A DNA stretch of 64,000 nucleotides from Enterobacter asburiae (lineage in GTDB: Bacteria; Pseudomonadota; Gammaproteobacteria; Enterobacterales; Enterobacteriaceae). The notes below the pieces were generated by a model. The model saw only the letters and a program-made list of their open reading frames with translations, was not told where the DNA came from and made no database searches. A program made the position numbers and the translations under genes. This document shows, in pieces, positions 12,244-21,787 of the stretch. Within the stretch, counting starts at the first letter, position 1, and the number at the start of each line of letters is the position of its first letter. The stretch lies in contig NZ_AP019632.1 in NCBI RefSeq assembly GCF_007035645.1, positions 3,038,001 to 3,102,000 on the forward strand, read 5' to 3'.

Positions 12244-13721
12244 TACGCATCCCCCCCGCGCTCGGCGGTGACGCGCATCACCTCTTCCAGCGAGGTCACG
12301 CCTGAGATCACCTTCAGCAGACCGTTTTCACGCAGGCTGTAGGCCTCTTTGAAAAGCTGCGTTTCGATGGACATCTCATCTTTGTCTTCATGGATCGCAC
12401 GGCGCATGGCGCTGTCGACCACCAGAAATTCATGGATGCCTGCGCGTCCCTGGTAGCCGCTCTGGCGACACTGTTCACAGCCCACGGCGCGATAAATCGC
12501 TTTCGGCGGCGTTTCCATAAAGGTGAACAGCGCTTTCTCATTGTCATCCAGCGGACTGGACGTGCGACAGTGCGGACACAGCCGACGCACCAGACGCTGG
12601 GCAATGACGCCAAGCAGCGACGAACCGATTAAAAATGACTCCAGCCCCATATCACGCAGACGGGTAATAGCGCCCGCAGCGCTGTTGGTGTGCAGCGTGG
12701 ACATCACCAGGTGTCCGGTGAGCGAGGCCTGTACCGCGATTTGCGCGGTTTCCCCGTCACGAATTTCCCCGATCATCACCACGTCCGGGTCCTGGCGCAG
12801 AATGGCGCGCAGTCCGCGCGCGAAGGTCATGTCCACGCGCGGGTTGACCTGGGTCTGCCCTACCCCTTCCAGTTCATACTCGATCGGGTCTTCCACGGTC
12901 AGAATGTTGCGTTCATGGCCGTTAAGCGCCGACAGCAGCGCGTACAGGGTGGTACTTTTCCCCGAACCGGTCGGGCCGGTCACCAGGATGATGCCGTGCG
13001 GACGTTCAATCAGTCCCTTTAACTTCACCAGCTCTTCGTCAATCAGACCGAGCTTGTTGATGTCCGGCTTAAGGTTGCTTTTGTCCAGCAGACGCATCAC
13101 CACGCGTTCGCCGTACTGAGACGGAATAGTGGAGACACGCACGTCAATGGCCTTACGACCAATGCGCAGCGAGATACGACCGTCCTGGGGAAGACGTTTT
13201 TCGGCGATGTCCAGTCTGGACATCACTTTGATACGCGACACCAGCAGCGGCGCGAGCTTGCGCGCCGGCTGCAGCACCGGACGCAGCACGCCGTCAACGC
13301 GAAAACGAATGCTCAGGGTGCGCTCGAAGGTCTCGATATGAATATCGGAGGCCCCCTCTTTCACCGCTTCGCCCATAATGGCGTTGATCAGGCGGATCAC
13401 CGGCGAGTTCTCGTCGTTATCGAGCAGATCTTCGTTGTCAGGGATCTCCTCGGTTAACGCCATCAGGTCAATATCGGCGTCCATGTCGTCCACCAGCTGC
13501 TGCGAGACGCCGCTGTTCTGCTGCCAGATGTTGGTCAGCAGTTCGTCAAACGCTTCCGCCGTCAGGATCGTCGGGGCATAGGAGCGCCCCAGCACGCGGC
13601 GCATCTCCAGCAGGGCATACGCCTGCGCATCCTCGCGGATATAAACCTCATCGTTATAGAACAGGACCCCGTTCTCTTTCGCCCAGGTGCTGGTACAGAG
13701 CGCATTACTCATCTCGGTCAT
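12243..13721 (-). CDS. gspE: T2SS assembly ATPase GspE
   Basis: Cytoplasmic hexameric ATPase that drives pseudopilus growth, 492 residues. Walker [10 protein letters not shown] at 249-257, Asp boxes, a Walker B region near [12 protein letters not shown], His box, and the C-terminal zinc motif CxxC-x29-CxxC (about 390-430). Contrast with GspA of this cluster, which lacks a P-loop. Lies 12 bp after gspD. Confidence 0.98.
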   Translation of the reverse strand: MTEMSNALCTSTWAKENGVLFYNDEVYIREDAQAYALLEMRRVLGRSYAPTILTAEAFDELLTNIWQQNSGVSQQLVDDMDADIDLMALTEEIPDNEDLLDNDENSPVIRLINAIMGEAVKEGASDIHIETFERTLSIRFRVDGVLRPVLQPARKLAPLLVSRIKVMSRLDIAEKRLPQDGRISLRIGRKAIDVRVSTIPSQYGERVVMRLLDKSNLKPDINKLGLIDEELVKLKGLIERPHGIILVTGPTGSGKSTTLYALLSALNGHERNILTVEDPIEYELEGVGQTQVNPRVDMTFARGLRAILRQDPDVVMIGEIRDGETAQIAVQASLTGHLVMSTLHTNSAAGAITRLRDMGLESFLIGSSLLGVIAQRLVRRLCPHCRTSSPLDDNEKALFTFMETPPKAIYRAVGCEQCRQSGYQGRAGIHEFLVVDSAMRRAIHEDKDEMSIETQLFKEAYSLRENGLLKVISGVTSLEEVMRVTAERGGDA

Positions 13722-13733
13722 GTCGCTTGCGCC

Positions 13734-15659
13734 TTATTCTTTAAACGGGTTGCGGGACGACACCGGCGCACTGGCGCTCACCGGCGCGGTATGGCTCTGG
13801 GACGGATAGACTGGCAGCATCGGTGAATCCGCATTCTCTACGATGCCCAGCTTGTGCTCTTCCATACGCTGCTGCTGACGCGCCTGGATCTGCTCATATT
13901 TCTCTTTCGACGCCGCGCCGTAGTTGTCGTCGTCGCGCAGTACGGTGGTGTGGATAAACACCATCAGGTTACGTTTGGCGCTGTCCTGGGAGGTATAGCG
14001 GAACAGCTGACCCACAACCGGAATATCGCCCAACAGCGGCACTTTCGAGACCGACTGTTTGGTGACGTTTTCCATCAACCCTCCCAGCACCACCGTCTGC
14101 CCGCTGTGGACCATCACTTCGTTGTTGATGGTGCGGGTGTTGAACGTTGGGCCCAGGCTGGCATCGGCCGTCGAGGTGTTATCCACGCTGGAAACTTCCT
14201 GCTCGATCTTCAGATGGATCATGTCGCCATCGTTGATCTGCGGTACGATTTTCAGCTTCGTACCGACGGTTTTACGTTCCACCGAGTTAAAGACGTTATC
14301 GCCGCTGGTGGTCTGCGAACCGGAGAGGACCGGAACATCCTGACCGACGTTGAACGACGCCTCTTTGTTATCCAGCGTCACCACGCTCGGCGTCGACAGA
14401 ATGTCGTTTTTGCCGTTAGTGGACAGCGCCGTCATCAGCGCGCCAAAGTCGCCGTTAAAGAAACCGGTCGCCAGGCCCGTATAGCTGCCAATGACTTTTG
14501 ACTTCTTGATCTGGCTGATCGGCAGGCCGGTCGAACCAAACTGAACCCCACCGTGTTTACTGGTCCACTGCACGCCCAGATCCAGACCGTTACCGTCCTG
14601 AACTTCGGCGATGATCGCCTCCACCAGCACCTGCGGACGGCGGATATCCAGCTTGTCGATCACTTTTTCCAGTGAATTCATGACGTTTGGCTGGGCGGTG
14701 ATCACCAGCGAATTGGTAGACTCGTCGGCGGAAATATTCAGATCGCCTGCCATCGGCGCGGCTTTGCTCTTGCCACCGCCCGCTTTATCCTTCAATTGCT
14801 CGCCGATCCCCGTCAGCACCGGCACCACTTTGCTGGCGTTGGCGTATTTCAGGTAGAAGACGCGGGTGTTGCCCTCGTTGTTCTGCTCGCGATCGAGCTG
14901 GGAGATCAGCGTCCGGGTGCGCTGACGCGCGTCCGGGCTGCCGCTGATCACCAGGCTGTTGGTTTCATCGTCGGCGACCACTTTGGTCGCCAGCTGCGGG
15001 GCGTTTTGCCCTTTCTGCTCTTCATTGTTGAGGTTGTTCAACATGTCAGAAAGCTCTTTGGCCGAGGCAAAACGCAGTGGCACGATTTCACGGCGCTGGA
15101 CGCCGCTTTGGTCCACACGCTGCACCAGATCCACCAGGCGGTTAACCACCGAGGCTTTGCCGGTTAACAGCAGCACGTTTGACGGTTCAAAATGGACCAC
15201 GTTGCCGATGCCGGAGGCGTCGTTCAGCTGACGCAACAGGGGGGCCAGCTCACGTACCGGAACGTTCTCCATCCGCACCACGCGGGTGATGACTTCGTCG
15301 CCTTTGCCAGGGTTTTTGCTGTCGGCAATGGGTGCGCCCGACATGCGGGCCACCGAAGAGCGCACGACTTTCACCATCCCGTTATCCATCGGAATCACCG
15401 ACAGACCATAGAGATCCAGCACGCTCAGGAAGAACTGGTAATATTCATCTTCCGTCAGTACGTTGTAGGTGCGAACCGACACCGTTCCCTGAACGGAAGG
15501 ATCGACCAGAATGGTTTTATTGAGGTTACGCCCGACGGTATCGATAAATTCGCGGACATCGGTATTTTTAAAACTGGCGCTAAAGTTCGCCGCGAACAGC
15601 GAACCTGAATATAACGACAATGCGGTCAGCGCTACGCACGCCCATGGAAATTTCTTCAT
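13734..15659 (-). CDS. gspD: T2SS outer-membrane secretin GspD
   Basis: 641 residues: signal peptide (about 1-23), N0 domain (about 25-105), three N-domain repeats (about 125-370), secretin domain ending near VPLLGDIPVVGQLFR, and a Ser/Pro-rich C-terminus that in other systems binds the pilotin. Forms the outer-membrane channel. No pilotin gene (gspS) is seen in the window, so one must lie elsewhere or GspAB may serve assembly. A Gly/Lys-rich stretch (KAGGGKSK) interrupts N3, as in other secretins. Confidence 0.97.
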   Translation of the reverse strand: MKKFPWACVALTALSLYSGSLFAANFSASFKNTDVREFIDTVGRNLNKTILVDPSVQGTVSVRTYNVLTEDEYYQFFLSVLDLYGLSVIPMDNGMVKVVRSSVARMSGAPIADSKNPGKGDEVITRVVRMENVPVRELAPLLRQLNDASGIGNVVHFEPSNVLLLTGKASVVNRLVDLVQRVDQSGVQRREIVPLRFASAKELSDMLNNLNNEEQKGQNAPQLATKVVADDETNSLVISGSPDARQRTRTLISQLDREQNNEGNTRVFYLKYANASKVVPVLTGIGEQLKDKAGGGKSKAAPMAGDLNISADESTNSLVITAQPNVMNSLEKVIDKLDIRRPQVLVEAIIAEVQDGNGLDLGVQWTSKHGGVQFGSTGLPISQIKKSKVIGSYTGLATGFFNGDFGALMTALSTNGKNDILSTPSVVTLDNKEASFNVGQDVPVLSGSQTTSGDNVFNSVERKTVGTKLKIVPQINDGDMIHLKIEQEVSSVDNTSTADASLGPTFNTRTINNEVMVHSGQTVVLGGLMENVTKQSVSKVPLLGDIPVVGQLFRYTSQDSAKRNLMVFIHTTVLRDDDNYGAASKEKYEQIQARQQQRMEEHKLGIVENADSPMLPVYPSQSHTAPVSASAPVSSRNPFKE

Positions 15660-15672
15660 GTCTGTACACTTA

Positions 15673-16445
15673 TTAATTGTTTAGAACATTGACCCGAATA
15701 TTTTCAAGGTGAGCGTGACGCCGAATAACGACATCCGCCTCTTTCATTTTTGACCAGCGGGCAACAATCTCTTTTGCCTGCGCCTCTTTAGTCATATCCA
15801 CATCGTCAACTTTTACCACCACATCACCTTTTTCCAGGCCAGCATGGCTGTAGAAAGGCGACGCATTGCGTGGATTAATGTTGTAGCCTTCCAGCTGGCC
15901 TTTTTCGATTAATGGTTTTAACACCAGATAATCATCCAGATGCAGATTATCTAACCCTGCATCTTTCTTCGATTTGGTTACCGGGGCGCTGTCAACGCCG
16001 CCTTTGAAATAGTCTGGTTTTTTAAGTGAAATAACCTGCGGCGCGCCTTCATAATTCACCACCACATTATCAGGATGAATTTCGGCAATATAGGCATTGT
16101 CAAAACCGGCGAGCATTTCGCCCTCGCGATAGCTCTTTTGTCCGGCGGGGGTTTTTATCACCGCAAAGGACAGCCAGGCTTCATCGCTGCTGAGAATACC
16201 TTCGATTTCCGCACTGAGCGGCTTTTTCACCGCCGCTGGCTGTTTCGCTGGCATCACCGCCGGCGAAAAAAGTACAAACTGGTTTTCATCGTGACTTTTT
16301 TTTGCATATTCTTTTTTGAATCAGATAACCTGTTCGTCACTTTTTTATAATCTTTATAAACCATATACCCTTGCTGGCCGCAGAAAATAAGCAGCACAAA
16401 CATGACGCAGGGCATAATCAATTGAGTAACAAATGACATACGCAT
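15673..16445 (-). CDS. gspC: T2SS inner-membrane clamp GspC, split by a -1 frame change
   Basis: GspC links the platform to the secretin. Here it is in two frames. The first (16445-16254, 63 codons) has the membrane anchor (about 7-23) and stops at TGA. The second (15673-16257) has the HR domain and a C-terminal PDZ-like domain. The second frame stays open upstream past an A8 run (16296-16303) to a second A-tract, A AAA AAG (16311-16317). A -1 slip at either, or one extra A in the A8 run, gives a product of about 257 residues, close to the family length. Both tracts are in the right phase for slippage. Alternatives: real null mutation, sequencing error, or restart at GTG/ATG 16257, which would lack the anchor. 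Confidence 0.88.
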
Positions 16446-16703
16446 TTTTTAACGAGCCTTTCTGCCAGTCAGTAATTCACAGCACTGGGCTGTATGAGTG
16501 AGTGGCGTAAATACTAATGTGTTTCCTCGCCCCCGCCCATTCACACTTCCGCTAACAATAATTTAGAAAAAGATTGATCGTTAAATAAACCTATGATAGA
16601 GGCGCAGACAGAATATTTTTATCCTGCATTCAAATTGCCCCTTCCGCCTATATCCTTTACTTTTCCGGCTCCTTGCTATGAATCAAAGAGACGGTAATAC
16701 GCT
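16446..16703. promoter_or_regulatory. Divergent control region between gspC and gspA
   Basis: 258-bp AT-rich gap that must contain both the gspC-O and the gspAB promoters. I see several TATAAT-like strings (for example TATGAT near 16592) but no -35/-10 pair with proper spacing that I would defend. In E. coli K-12 the same divergent arrangement is silenced by H-NS; the AT content would fit that here, as inference. Confidence 0.45.
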
Positions 16704-18278
16704 ATGTATATGCGCCATTTTAATTTCACTACCCAGCCTTTCCGGGCTATCACCCGGATGTCAGGTGATTTTTTTGTTCCGTATCATCAGGATGTGTTCG
16801 GTTTGCTGAAAGAGAAGTGCCAGACAACAGGCGTCACTGCGCTCTTTAGCGACGACAGCTATCTCGCCTCGCAGTTTTGCGATGCGCTGAAAAAGCATGA
16901 AGGCACGCTGCTTGCCATTAACGCCTTCCCAAAACTCAGCGCCAGCGGCCTGCTCTATAAACTCAACGCCACCACTAAAGAGAGCAAAACCCGGATCCAG
17001 GCTATTGATGCCGTGCTGCGTCAGTGGCAGGACGAGATGGTGTCCCGCAAAACCACGCGTAAAGTGCTGGTCATTTTGCATATTCAGTCGATGAAAGCGA
17101 ATTGCCATGACGCACTGTCCATGTTGTTAACCCGCGCGCAGGAGCTGGATGTGCCTCTGTCGGTTGTGCTGATGGGATCGGCCGACCAGGAAGCCGCCCT
17201 CCAGCAGTCCGGGTTGCGTGAATCTCTTCATACGCATCACACGCTCCGGCCCCTCACCTGCCGCGAGTCCCTGAGCTATGTTCAGGCCCAGTGTGAAGCA
17301 CATGGCAGCGACGCAACGCCGTTCACCCGGGCCCGCATGCGCAAGATGCATGTTCTGACCAAAGGACAGACAGGTAAACTCAACGAGCTGGCGCACCTTG
17401 CGATGCTAGCCGCCTGGACCGAGCGTTCAGCGCAGGTATCGCCGCGCCATCTGCGCCTCGCTGCAGGAGAAGTTCTGCCGGCGAAACCGAAGGGCAAACG
17501 CCTTGCCGTTATGGGCCTTTTTGCCTCCGTACTGTTTGCCGCCTGCGGCTGGACATTGATGCCCACCATTACCGCCAGACTGCCGGTACAGCTGCCCGTG
17601 ATGGCCAGCTGGAAACCGCAGGCGCCAAAAACCGACGCCCCAGCGGTGCCGGTTATTGATAATGAAGTGGTGAATAAGCCCGATGCGATGCATCAGCTCT
17701 ATACCATGTGGGGTTATGACGCCACGATGGAAGAGGCGCTCTGCCAGAACGCCGGGCAGGTCAATCTGATGTGTAAGGAGGGCAGCGCTCCGGTCGAGGA
17801 GCTGGCAAAAGAGGGTTACCCGTGGATCGGCGAGATCAAAACAGGCGATCACCTGAACTATGCCGTGGTGGCCAGAGTAGATGATAACTCGCTGGATCTG
17901 CTGATGAATAATCGCACCTGGCAGGTGAGCCGCAGCTGGTTTAACCAGCATGCGACCGGCAATTACACCCAATTGCACCGCCTTACGCCGCAGGGGAAAG
18001 ATGCCGTGAGCGCCGAAAGCAGCGCCAAAGATCTGGGCTGGATGGATCAGCAGCTTAGCCTGGCGCTGAATCTACCTGAAACCCATACAAAGGCGTGGAC
18101 GGCCGAACTGATGCAACGTACCCGCGAGTTTCAGCAGAAAATGCATCTGCATGTGGACGGGATTGCGGGTGAAGATACATTGATGCAGTTAATGCGTGAA
18201 ACCAGGACTACGCCAAGCGTACTTATTCAGTCCGCAAATATATCTGCGACCCCCACCGCGCAGGAGAAACATTCATAA
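16704..18278 (+). CDS. gspA: GspA/ExeA-like T2SS assembly protein with a degenerate ATPase site
   Basis: 524 residues. With GspB, ExeA-type proteins bind peptidoglycan and help the secretin cross the wall. N-terminal AAA-like domain (1-260), one membrane helix (about 267-286), a periplasmic C39-peptidase-like region (about 325-430) and a peptidoglycan-binding repeat near the C-terminus (FQQKMHLHVDGIAG). The P-loop expected at about 46-55 is replaced by ALFSDDSYLASQF with no Gly-Lys-Ser/Thr, and the Walker B place reads VLVILHIQSM without an acidic residue. So this looks like a pseudo-ATPase, unlike K-12 GspA as I recall it (GEAGSGKT). Start at this ATG or two codons later. Confidence 0.9.
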   Translation: MYMRHFNFTTQPFRAITRMSGDFFVPYHQDVFGLLKEKCQTTGVTALFSDDSYLASQFCDALKKHEGTLLAINAFPKLSASGLLYKLNATTKESKTRIQAIDAVLRQWQDEMVSRKTTRKVLVILHIQSMKANCHDALSMLLTRAQELDVPLSVVLMGSADQEAALQQSGLRESLHTHHTLRPLTCRESLSYVQAQCEAHGSDATPFTRARMRKMHVLTKGQTGKLNELAHLAMLAAWTERSAQVSPRHLRLAAGEVLPAKPKGKRLAVMGLFASVLFAACGWTLMPTITARLPVQLPVMASWKPQAPKTDAPAVPVIDNEVVNKPDAMHQLYTMWGYDATMEEALCQNAGQVNLMCKEGSAPVEELAKEGYPWIGEIKTGDHLNYAVVARVDDNSLDLLMNNRTWQVSRSWFNQHATGNYTQLHRLTPQGKDAVSAESSAKDLGWMDQQLSLALNLPETHTKAWTAELMQRTREFQQKMHLHVDGIAGEDTLMQLMRETRTTPSVLIQSANISATPTAQEKHS

Positions 18279-18892
18279 TGTCGACGATTACTCTGGCTGC
18301 CCAGCGCAGCTATACCCTGAACGCACCGGTCTGGTTTTCTTACCGGCGCCCCTCGCTGAAAAAAGCGGTCTGCGCCACCCTGCTCTGGGTGGTGGGAATA
18401 GTGATGACGATCGCTGCGGGACTCTATGCTCATCTCTACTGGGATCTGCGCCATCCGGCACCTGAGCCAATAAAAGCAAGCGCCGTTAAGCCAGAAACGA
18501 CGCTATCGGATATGCATTATGTCTATGTCAGTAAACCGTTCCCGCAGCCTGAACCAAAGCCAGAACCGGTAACAAAAGAGATGCCGCCGCTGCAGGAGAT
18601 GCCCATTGATAGCGGCGATGCCGACTGGCAGCAGGCGCCCGACGGTGAAATGCCGAATAATCTTTCCCGGGATACACTGCCAGGGACAGAAGTGAGCCAT
18701 TCTGCTATCCCCGAACGGGATAATACCGGTCAGACAGTTGATGACGGGGCGATCAAGGCATTATTGATGAAGGCGTTAAAAGAGCAGGAAAAAGATTATT
18801 CGCAAGGGAAAATGCCCGCGCCTCCTGTAGATGAATCCACGGCAGGAACGCAGGCAAATAATGTAATGAACCATAGCCCTCCTTTCAGTTAA
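18278..18892 (+). CDS. gspB: GspB-like T2SS assembly protein
   Basis: 204 residues: cytoplasmic N-terminus, one membrane helix (about 32-54), then a Pro/Glu-rich periplasmic segment and a short C-terminal domain. Partner of GspA; the ATG shares its A with the gspA TAA stop (TAATG), so the two are translated together. Weakly conserved family; identified by topology and pairing. Confidence 0.85.
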   Translation: MSTITLAAQRSYTLNAPVWFSYRRPSLKKAVCATLLWVVGIVMTIAAGLYAHLYWDLRHPAPEPIKASAVKPETTLSDMHYVYVSKPFPQPEPKPEPVTKEMPPLQEMPIDSGDADWQQAPDGEMPNNLSRDTLPGTEVSHSAIPERDNTGQTVDDGAIKALLMKALKEQEKDYSQGKMPAPPVDESTAGTQANNVMNHSPPFS

Positions 18893-18910
18893 AAAGGAGA
18901 TAAATAGCGA

Positions 18911-19534
18911 TTAATATTTCTCCGGCAATGCTGATAAATACATAAGGCGGCCTTTCTCAACCTGAATATAATTACCTTTTTTCAGGTCGGCGAGTATTTT
19001 AATAATGGTACTGCGGGCCAGGCTGGTATATTCCTGAATATAGTCATAAATATTGATATCGCGCTGATGGTGCACAATCAGTTCGTTAATTTCCAGCAAG
19101 AACTCGCGAACAATCGAGTACGCGCTGCGGGCCACCAGCACTTCGTCACGCTTGCTGAGCAGGCAAACGTACCAGGAGAGGACTTTACTCAAGGCTTCCC
19201 ACAGGTTTTTTTCGCTTATCAGACGGACAAAATCATCTTTTTTAATGGTGCGCACCACGGTATTGGCACGAACCAGGCCGTACATATGCGTTGAGTTGTA
19301 ATAAATAGAGGAGAGACCAAAAATACATTTATTCTGTAAGGTGAACATACACAGTTCATCCGACTCGCGGCGGAATTCAACTTCACCGCTCACGATAAAA
19401 TGAATATCTTCGTTGTTATCGGTACTGATACGCTGCCATTTGCGTAAGGTTCTTTCTTCAAAACCTTCAGTTGCCGCGATAAGGGCGTCAAGTTCTGCTT
19501 GTGGACGGCTATTTTTACTGTAGATACTTAACAT
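18911..19534 (-). CDS. Crp-fold transcription regulator, IprA (YaiV) type
   Basis: 207 residues from ATG 19534, which has an AGG ribosome site and gives the same length and MLS start as E. coli IprA; an upstream ATG (19579) would add 15 residues. A cyclic-nucleotide-like beta-barrel (about 20-130) is followed by a winged helix-turn-helix (about 155-205) whose end (GNYIQVEKGRLMYLSALPEKY-type) closely resembles IprA. No obvious cAMP-binding Arg-Ser motif, so the ligand is unknown. It converges on gspB with 18 bp between stops, so it is a candidate regulator of the T2SS/chitinase island; that is inference from place only. Confidence 0.82.
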   Translation of the reverse strand: MLSIYSKNSRPQAELDALIAATEGFEERTLRKWQRISTDNNEDIHFIVSGEVEFRRESDELCMFTLQNKCIFGLSSIYYNSTHMYGLVRANTVVRTIKKDDFVRLISEKNLWEALSKVLSWYVCLLSKRDEVLVARSAYSIVREFLLEINELIVHHQRDINIYDYIQEYTSLARSTIIKILADLKKGNYIQVEKGRLMYLSALPEKY

Positions 19535-19794
19535 TGTTATACCTATTAATATTAAATTGAAAAAGGTGAACGTGTGCAATCACAGCGCATAAATGCGTAG
19601 TCCATTTAACAAATGTAAAGTAAAGCTAAGCCGTTAGAACATCCGTATTTCTTATTTGTCGTGCTGATATATTGTCAACCACGTTTGCGAGTAATTTCGA
19701 CTGAGGAAACTATAAAACATTTACGACGTGAATGTGATTAAAAAATCAGTCCAAAAGAAGACCCTATAAAGGTGAAGTCGGGTAACCCGAAGGA
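19535..19794. other. Gap between the IprA-like gene and amiD
   Basis: 260 bp. It holds the leader of the Crp-fold gene and the 3' end of the amiD transcript, where GGGTAA/TTACCC arms around 19774-19800 can form a small hairpin overlapping the amiD stop. No good U-tract. This is the junction between the T2SS island and backbone genes; no repeats or integrase remains are visible. Confidence 0.4.
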
Positions 19795-20625
19795 TTACCC
19801 CTGCCCGTAGCGCTCCAGCAGCGCCTCCGCGATAGCCAGCGTTTCGCGATCGGCCACGCCGTCCCAGCGCGCCGGGCGAAAATGCATCTGAAACGCGACG
19901 ATAACGCGCTTCTGCTGCGCGTTCGTCATGTTATCGGTCACCTCATAGCCGTAGCGCGACAGGAGATCGAGCAGCACCTTCGGCTCCACGAGCTCATCGC
20001 GCGGCTTGCCGTTCAGGTAAAACGCCACCCGCGCCGGGTCGGGCCATGCACCAATCCCCTGCTGCGCCAGCTCACGCCAAGGGAACAGCGGGCCGGGATC
20101 GTCTTTGCGCTGCGGGGCGATGTCCGAATGGGCCACCACGTTTTCAGGTCTGATGTTGTAGCGGGTAATAATGTCTTTGGCGAGCGGAACCAGCGCCGCA
20201 ATTTGCGCAGGCTCAAACGGCGTAAAATGCTTAACGCCCGACGTTTTTTGCCAGCCGCGGTTCTCCAGCTCAATGCCGACAGACGTATCGTTAATCCGGT
20301 TGGTGCCGCGCCAGAAGCTGATGCCCGCATGCCAGGCCAGTTCGCTTTCAGGCACCAGCTGCCAGATGCGGGGCTTACCGTCCGGAGCAGGGGGTTTAGC
20401 CGGGATCAAATAGTGGGAGCTGACGTTCTTATCCGTCAGCGTGGCCAGCGAGCTGTCAAAGTCATCTGCGGTGTAGTGGATCACCAGCACCTTGATGCGC
20501 GGGTAAGCCGCCTGCGCCTGATGACGCGTGTCCAGCTCGTAGGCGCCTTTGTCGATAATCCCTTTTTCCGTGGCACACCCTGCCAGCAGCAGCGCCAGCA
20601 GGAGCGTGGCAAGCGAACGCGTCAT
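19795..20625 (-). CDS. amiD: N-acetylmuramoyl-L-alanine amidase, outer-membrane lipoprotein AmiD
   Basis: Zinc amidase that cuts muropeptides between MurNAc and L-Ala; 276 residues, the E. coli length. Lipobox LAGC with Cys at about 17, amidase_2 domain with His ligands in VIHYTADD and VAHSDIAP and the family IELEN motif, and a C-terminal peptidoglycan-binding-like helical domain. ATG overlaps the ybjQ stop by 4 bp. Confidence 0.96.
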   Translation of the reverse strand: MTRSLATLLLALLLAGCATEKGIIDKGAYELDTRHQAQAAYPRIKVLVIHYTADDFDSSLATLTDKNVSSHYLIPAKPPAPDGKPRIWQLVPESELAWHAGISFWRGTNRINDTSVGIELENRGWQKTSGVKHFTPFEPAQIAALVPLAKDIITRYNIRPENVVAHSDIAPQRKDDPGPLFPWRELAQQGIGAWPDPARVAFYLNGKPRDELVEPKVLLDLLSRYGYEVTDNMTNAQQKRVIVAFQMHFRPARWDGVADRETLAIAEALLERYGQG

Positions 20626-20945
20626 CGGAGGGTTTTCACCGCCGTACCGCTTACGCTCATCATCAGCATGCTGGCATCTTTCCCGACCGTTTCGTAGTCG
20701 ATATCAATCCCCACAACCGCATCAGCGCCGAGGGCTTCCGCCTGCTCGCCAAGCTCTTTAAAGGCGATTTCGCGCGCTTTACGCAGCTCTTTTTCGTATG
20801 CGCCCGAGCGGCCGCCAACGATATCGCGGATACCGGCAAAAAAGTCGCGGAAGATATTAGCGCCGAGAATGGCTTCGCCGGTAACCACACCGCAATACTC
20901 GGTTATTGTCTGCCCTTCCAGGGTTGGCGTTGTTGAAAACTGCAT
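20622..20945 (-). CDS. ybjQ: YbjQ family protein (UPF0145)
   Basis: 107 residues, a complete single-domain YbjQ protein with the Gly-rich [10 protein letters not shown] segment and the [13 protein letters not shown] motif. Members form pentamers; function not established, a heavy-metal-binding role has been proposed. Transcribed with amiD and divergent from ybjP. Confidence 0.95.
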   Translation of the reverse strand: MQFSTTPTLEGQTITEYCGVVTGEAILGANIFRDFFAGIRDIVGGRSGAYEKELRKAREIAFKELGEQAEALGADAVVGIDIDYETVGKDASMLMMSVSGTAVKTLR

Positions 20946-21042
20946 GGTTTCTCTCCTTCTTTAGCGTTCAATGCCTTAGGCACAGCATTATCGGTTCGTT
21001 ACGCTATGATTGAAAGGATAGTTAATAAATAAGGAAATCAAC

Positions 21043-21561
21043 ATGCGCTATTCTGCTTTAACACTTTTGGTGCCCTGCGCGCTGGTGCTCAGCGCCTGTA
21101 CCACCACGGTCACGCCAGCCTTTAAGGATATCGGTACCCGCAGCGGCCCCTGCATTGAGGGCGGCCCGGACGCCGTGGCGCAGCAGTTCTATGATTATCG
21201 CATTCAGCACCGCAGCAACGATCTCACCGGCCTGCGCCCGTATCTGAGCGACGGTCTGGCAAAACTGCTTAACGACGCCACCCGCGATCCTCAGCACAAC
21301 ACATTGCTGAAATCCGATCCGTTCTCCAGCCGCACCACGCTGCCGGACAGCGCCGAAGTAGCCAGCGCGTCAACCATCCCAAATACCGATGCCCGTAATA
21401 TTCCGCTGCGCGTGAAGCTGACGCAGGGAACCCAAACCTGGCAGGATGAAGTGCTGATGATCCGTGAAGGACAGTGCTGGGCGGTAGACGACGTGCGCTA
21501 CGTTGGCGGCAGCGTTCATGCCCCGGCAGGCACGCTGCGCCAGTCGATTGAGAATCGCTAA
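21043..21561 (+). CDS. ybjP: Lipoprotein YbjP
   Basis: 172 residues; signal peptide with lipobox LSAC (Cys at about 19), so predicted to be lipid-anchored. Carries a DUF3828-like domain. Function unknown. Good AAGGA ribosome site. Position beside artP as in E. coli. Confidence 0.94.
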   Translation: MRYSALTLLVPCALVLSACTTTVTPAFKDIGTRSGPCIEGGPDAVAQQFYDYRIQHRSNDLTGLRPYLSDGLAKLLNDATRDPQHNTLLKSDPFSSRTTLPDSAEVASASTIPNTDARNIPLRVKLTQGTQTWQDEVLMIREGQCWAVDDVRYVGGSVHAPAGTLRQSIENR

Positions 21562-21593
21562 ACCCGCCGATACAACCCGGTAACCCCCGTAAA

Positions 21594-21629
21594 ATGTGCG
21601 GCATTTCATGCGGAATGCCGACATTTATA
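21594..21629 (+). terminator. Probable terminator after ybjP
   Basis: ATGT and CGGCATT pair with AATGCCG and ACAT around an 8-base loop, followed by TTTAT. Strong stem, short U-tract. Confidence 0.65.
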
Positions 21630-21708
21630 CTCGCCGACCTTACCGTTCGCTATTTTGTGCTATGTTTAAGAGGAAACACGGGTTATATTTAACTTTTAAC
21701 GCATAAAT

Positions 21709-21738
21709 ATTGCATAACTATTCTGTCAACGGTACTAT
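21709..21738 (+). promoter_or_regulatory. artPIQM promoter with ArgR box
   Basis: TGCATAACTATTCT (21711-21724) matches the 14-base core TGAATWWWWATTCA of an ARG box with three departures. A weaker half-conserved box lies 21 bp upstream (about 21690), the usual tandem spacing. The box overlaps TTGCAT, which stands 17 bp before TACTAT, a fair sigma-70 pair. ArgR with arginine would repress. Confidence 0.68.
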
Positions 21739-21787
21739 CTGCGGCCTCAATTGCTATAGATTGCCTGGATGAGTAAAGACTGCCCCG

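Noticed and set aside
19573..19584. TGTGCAATCACA as a CRP site
   Set aside because: The half-sites are only four bases apart; CRP needs six between TGTGA and TCACA.
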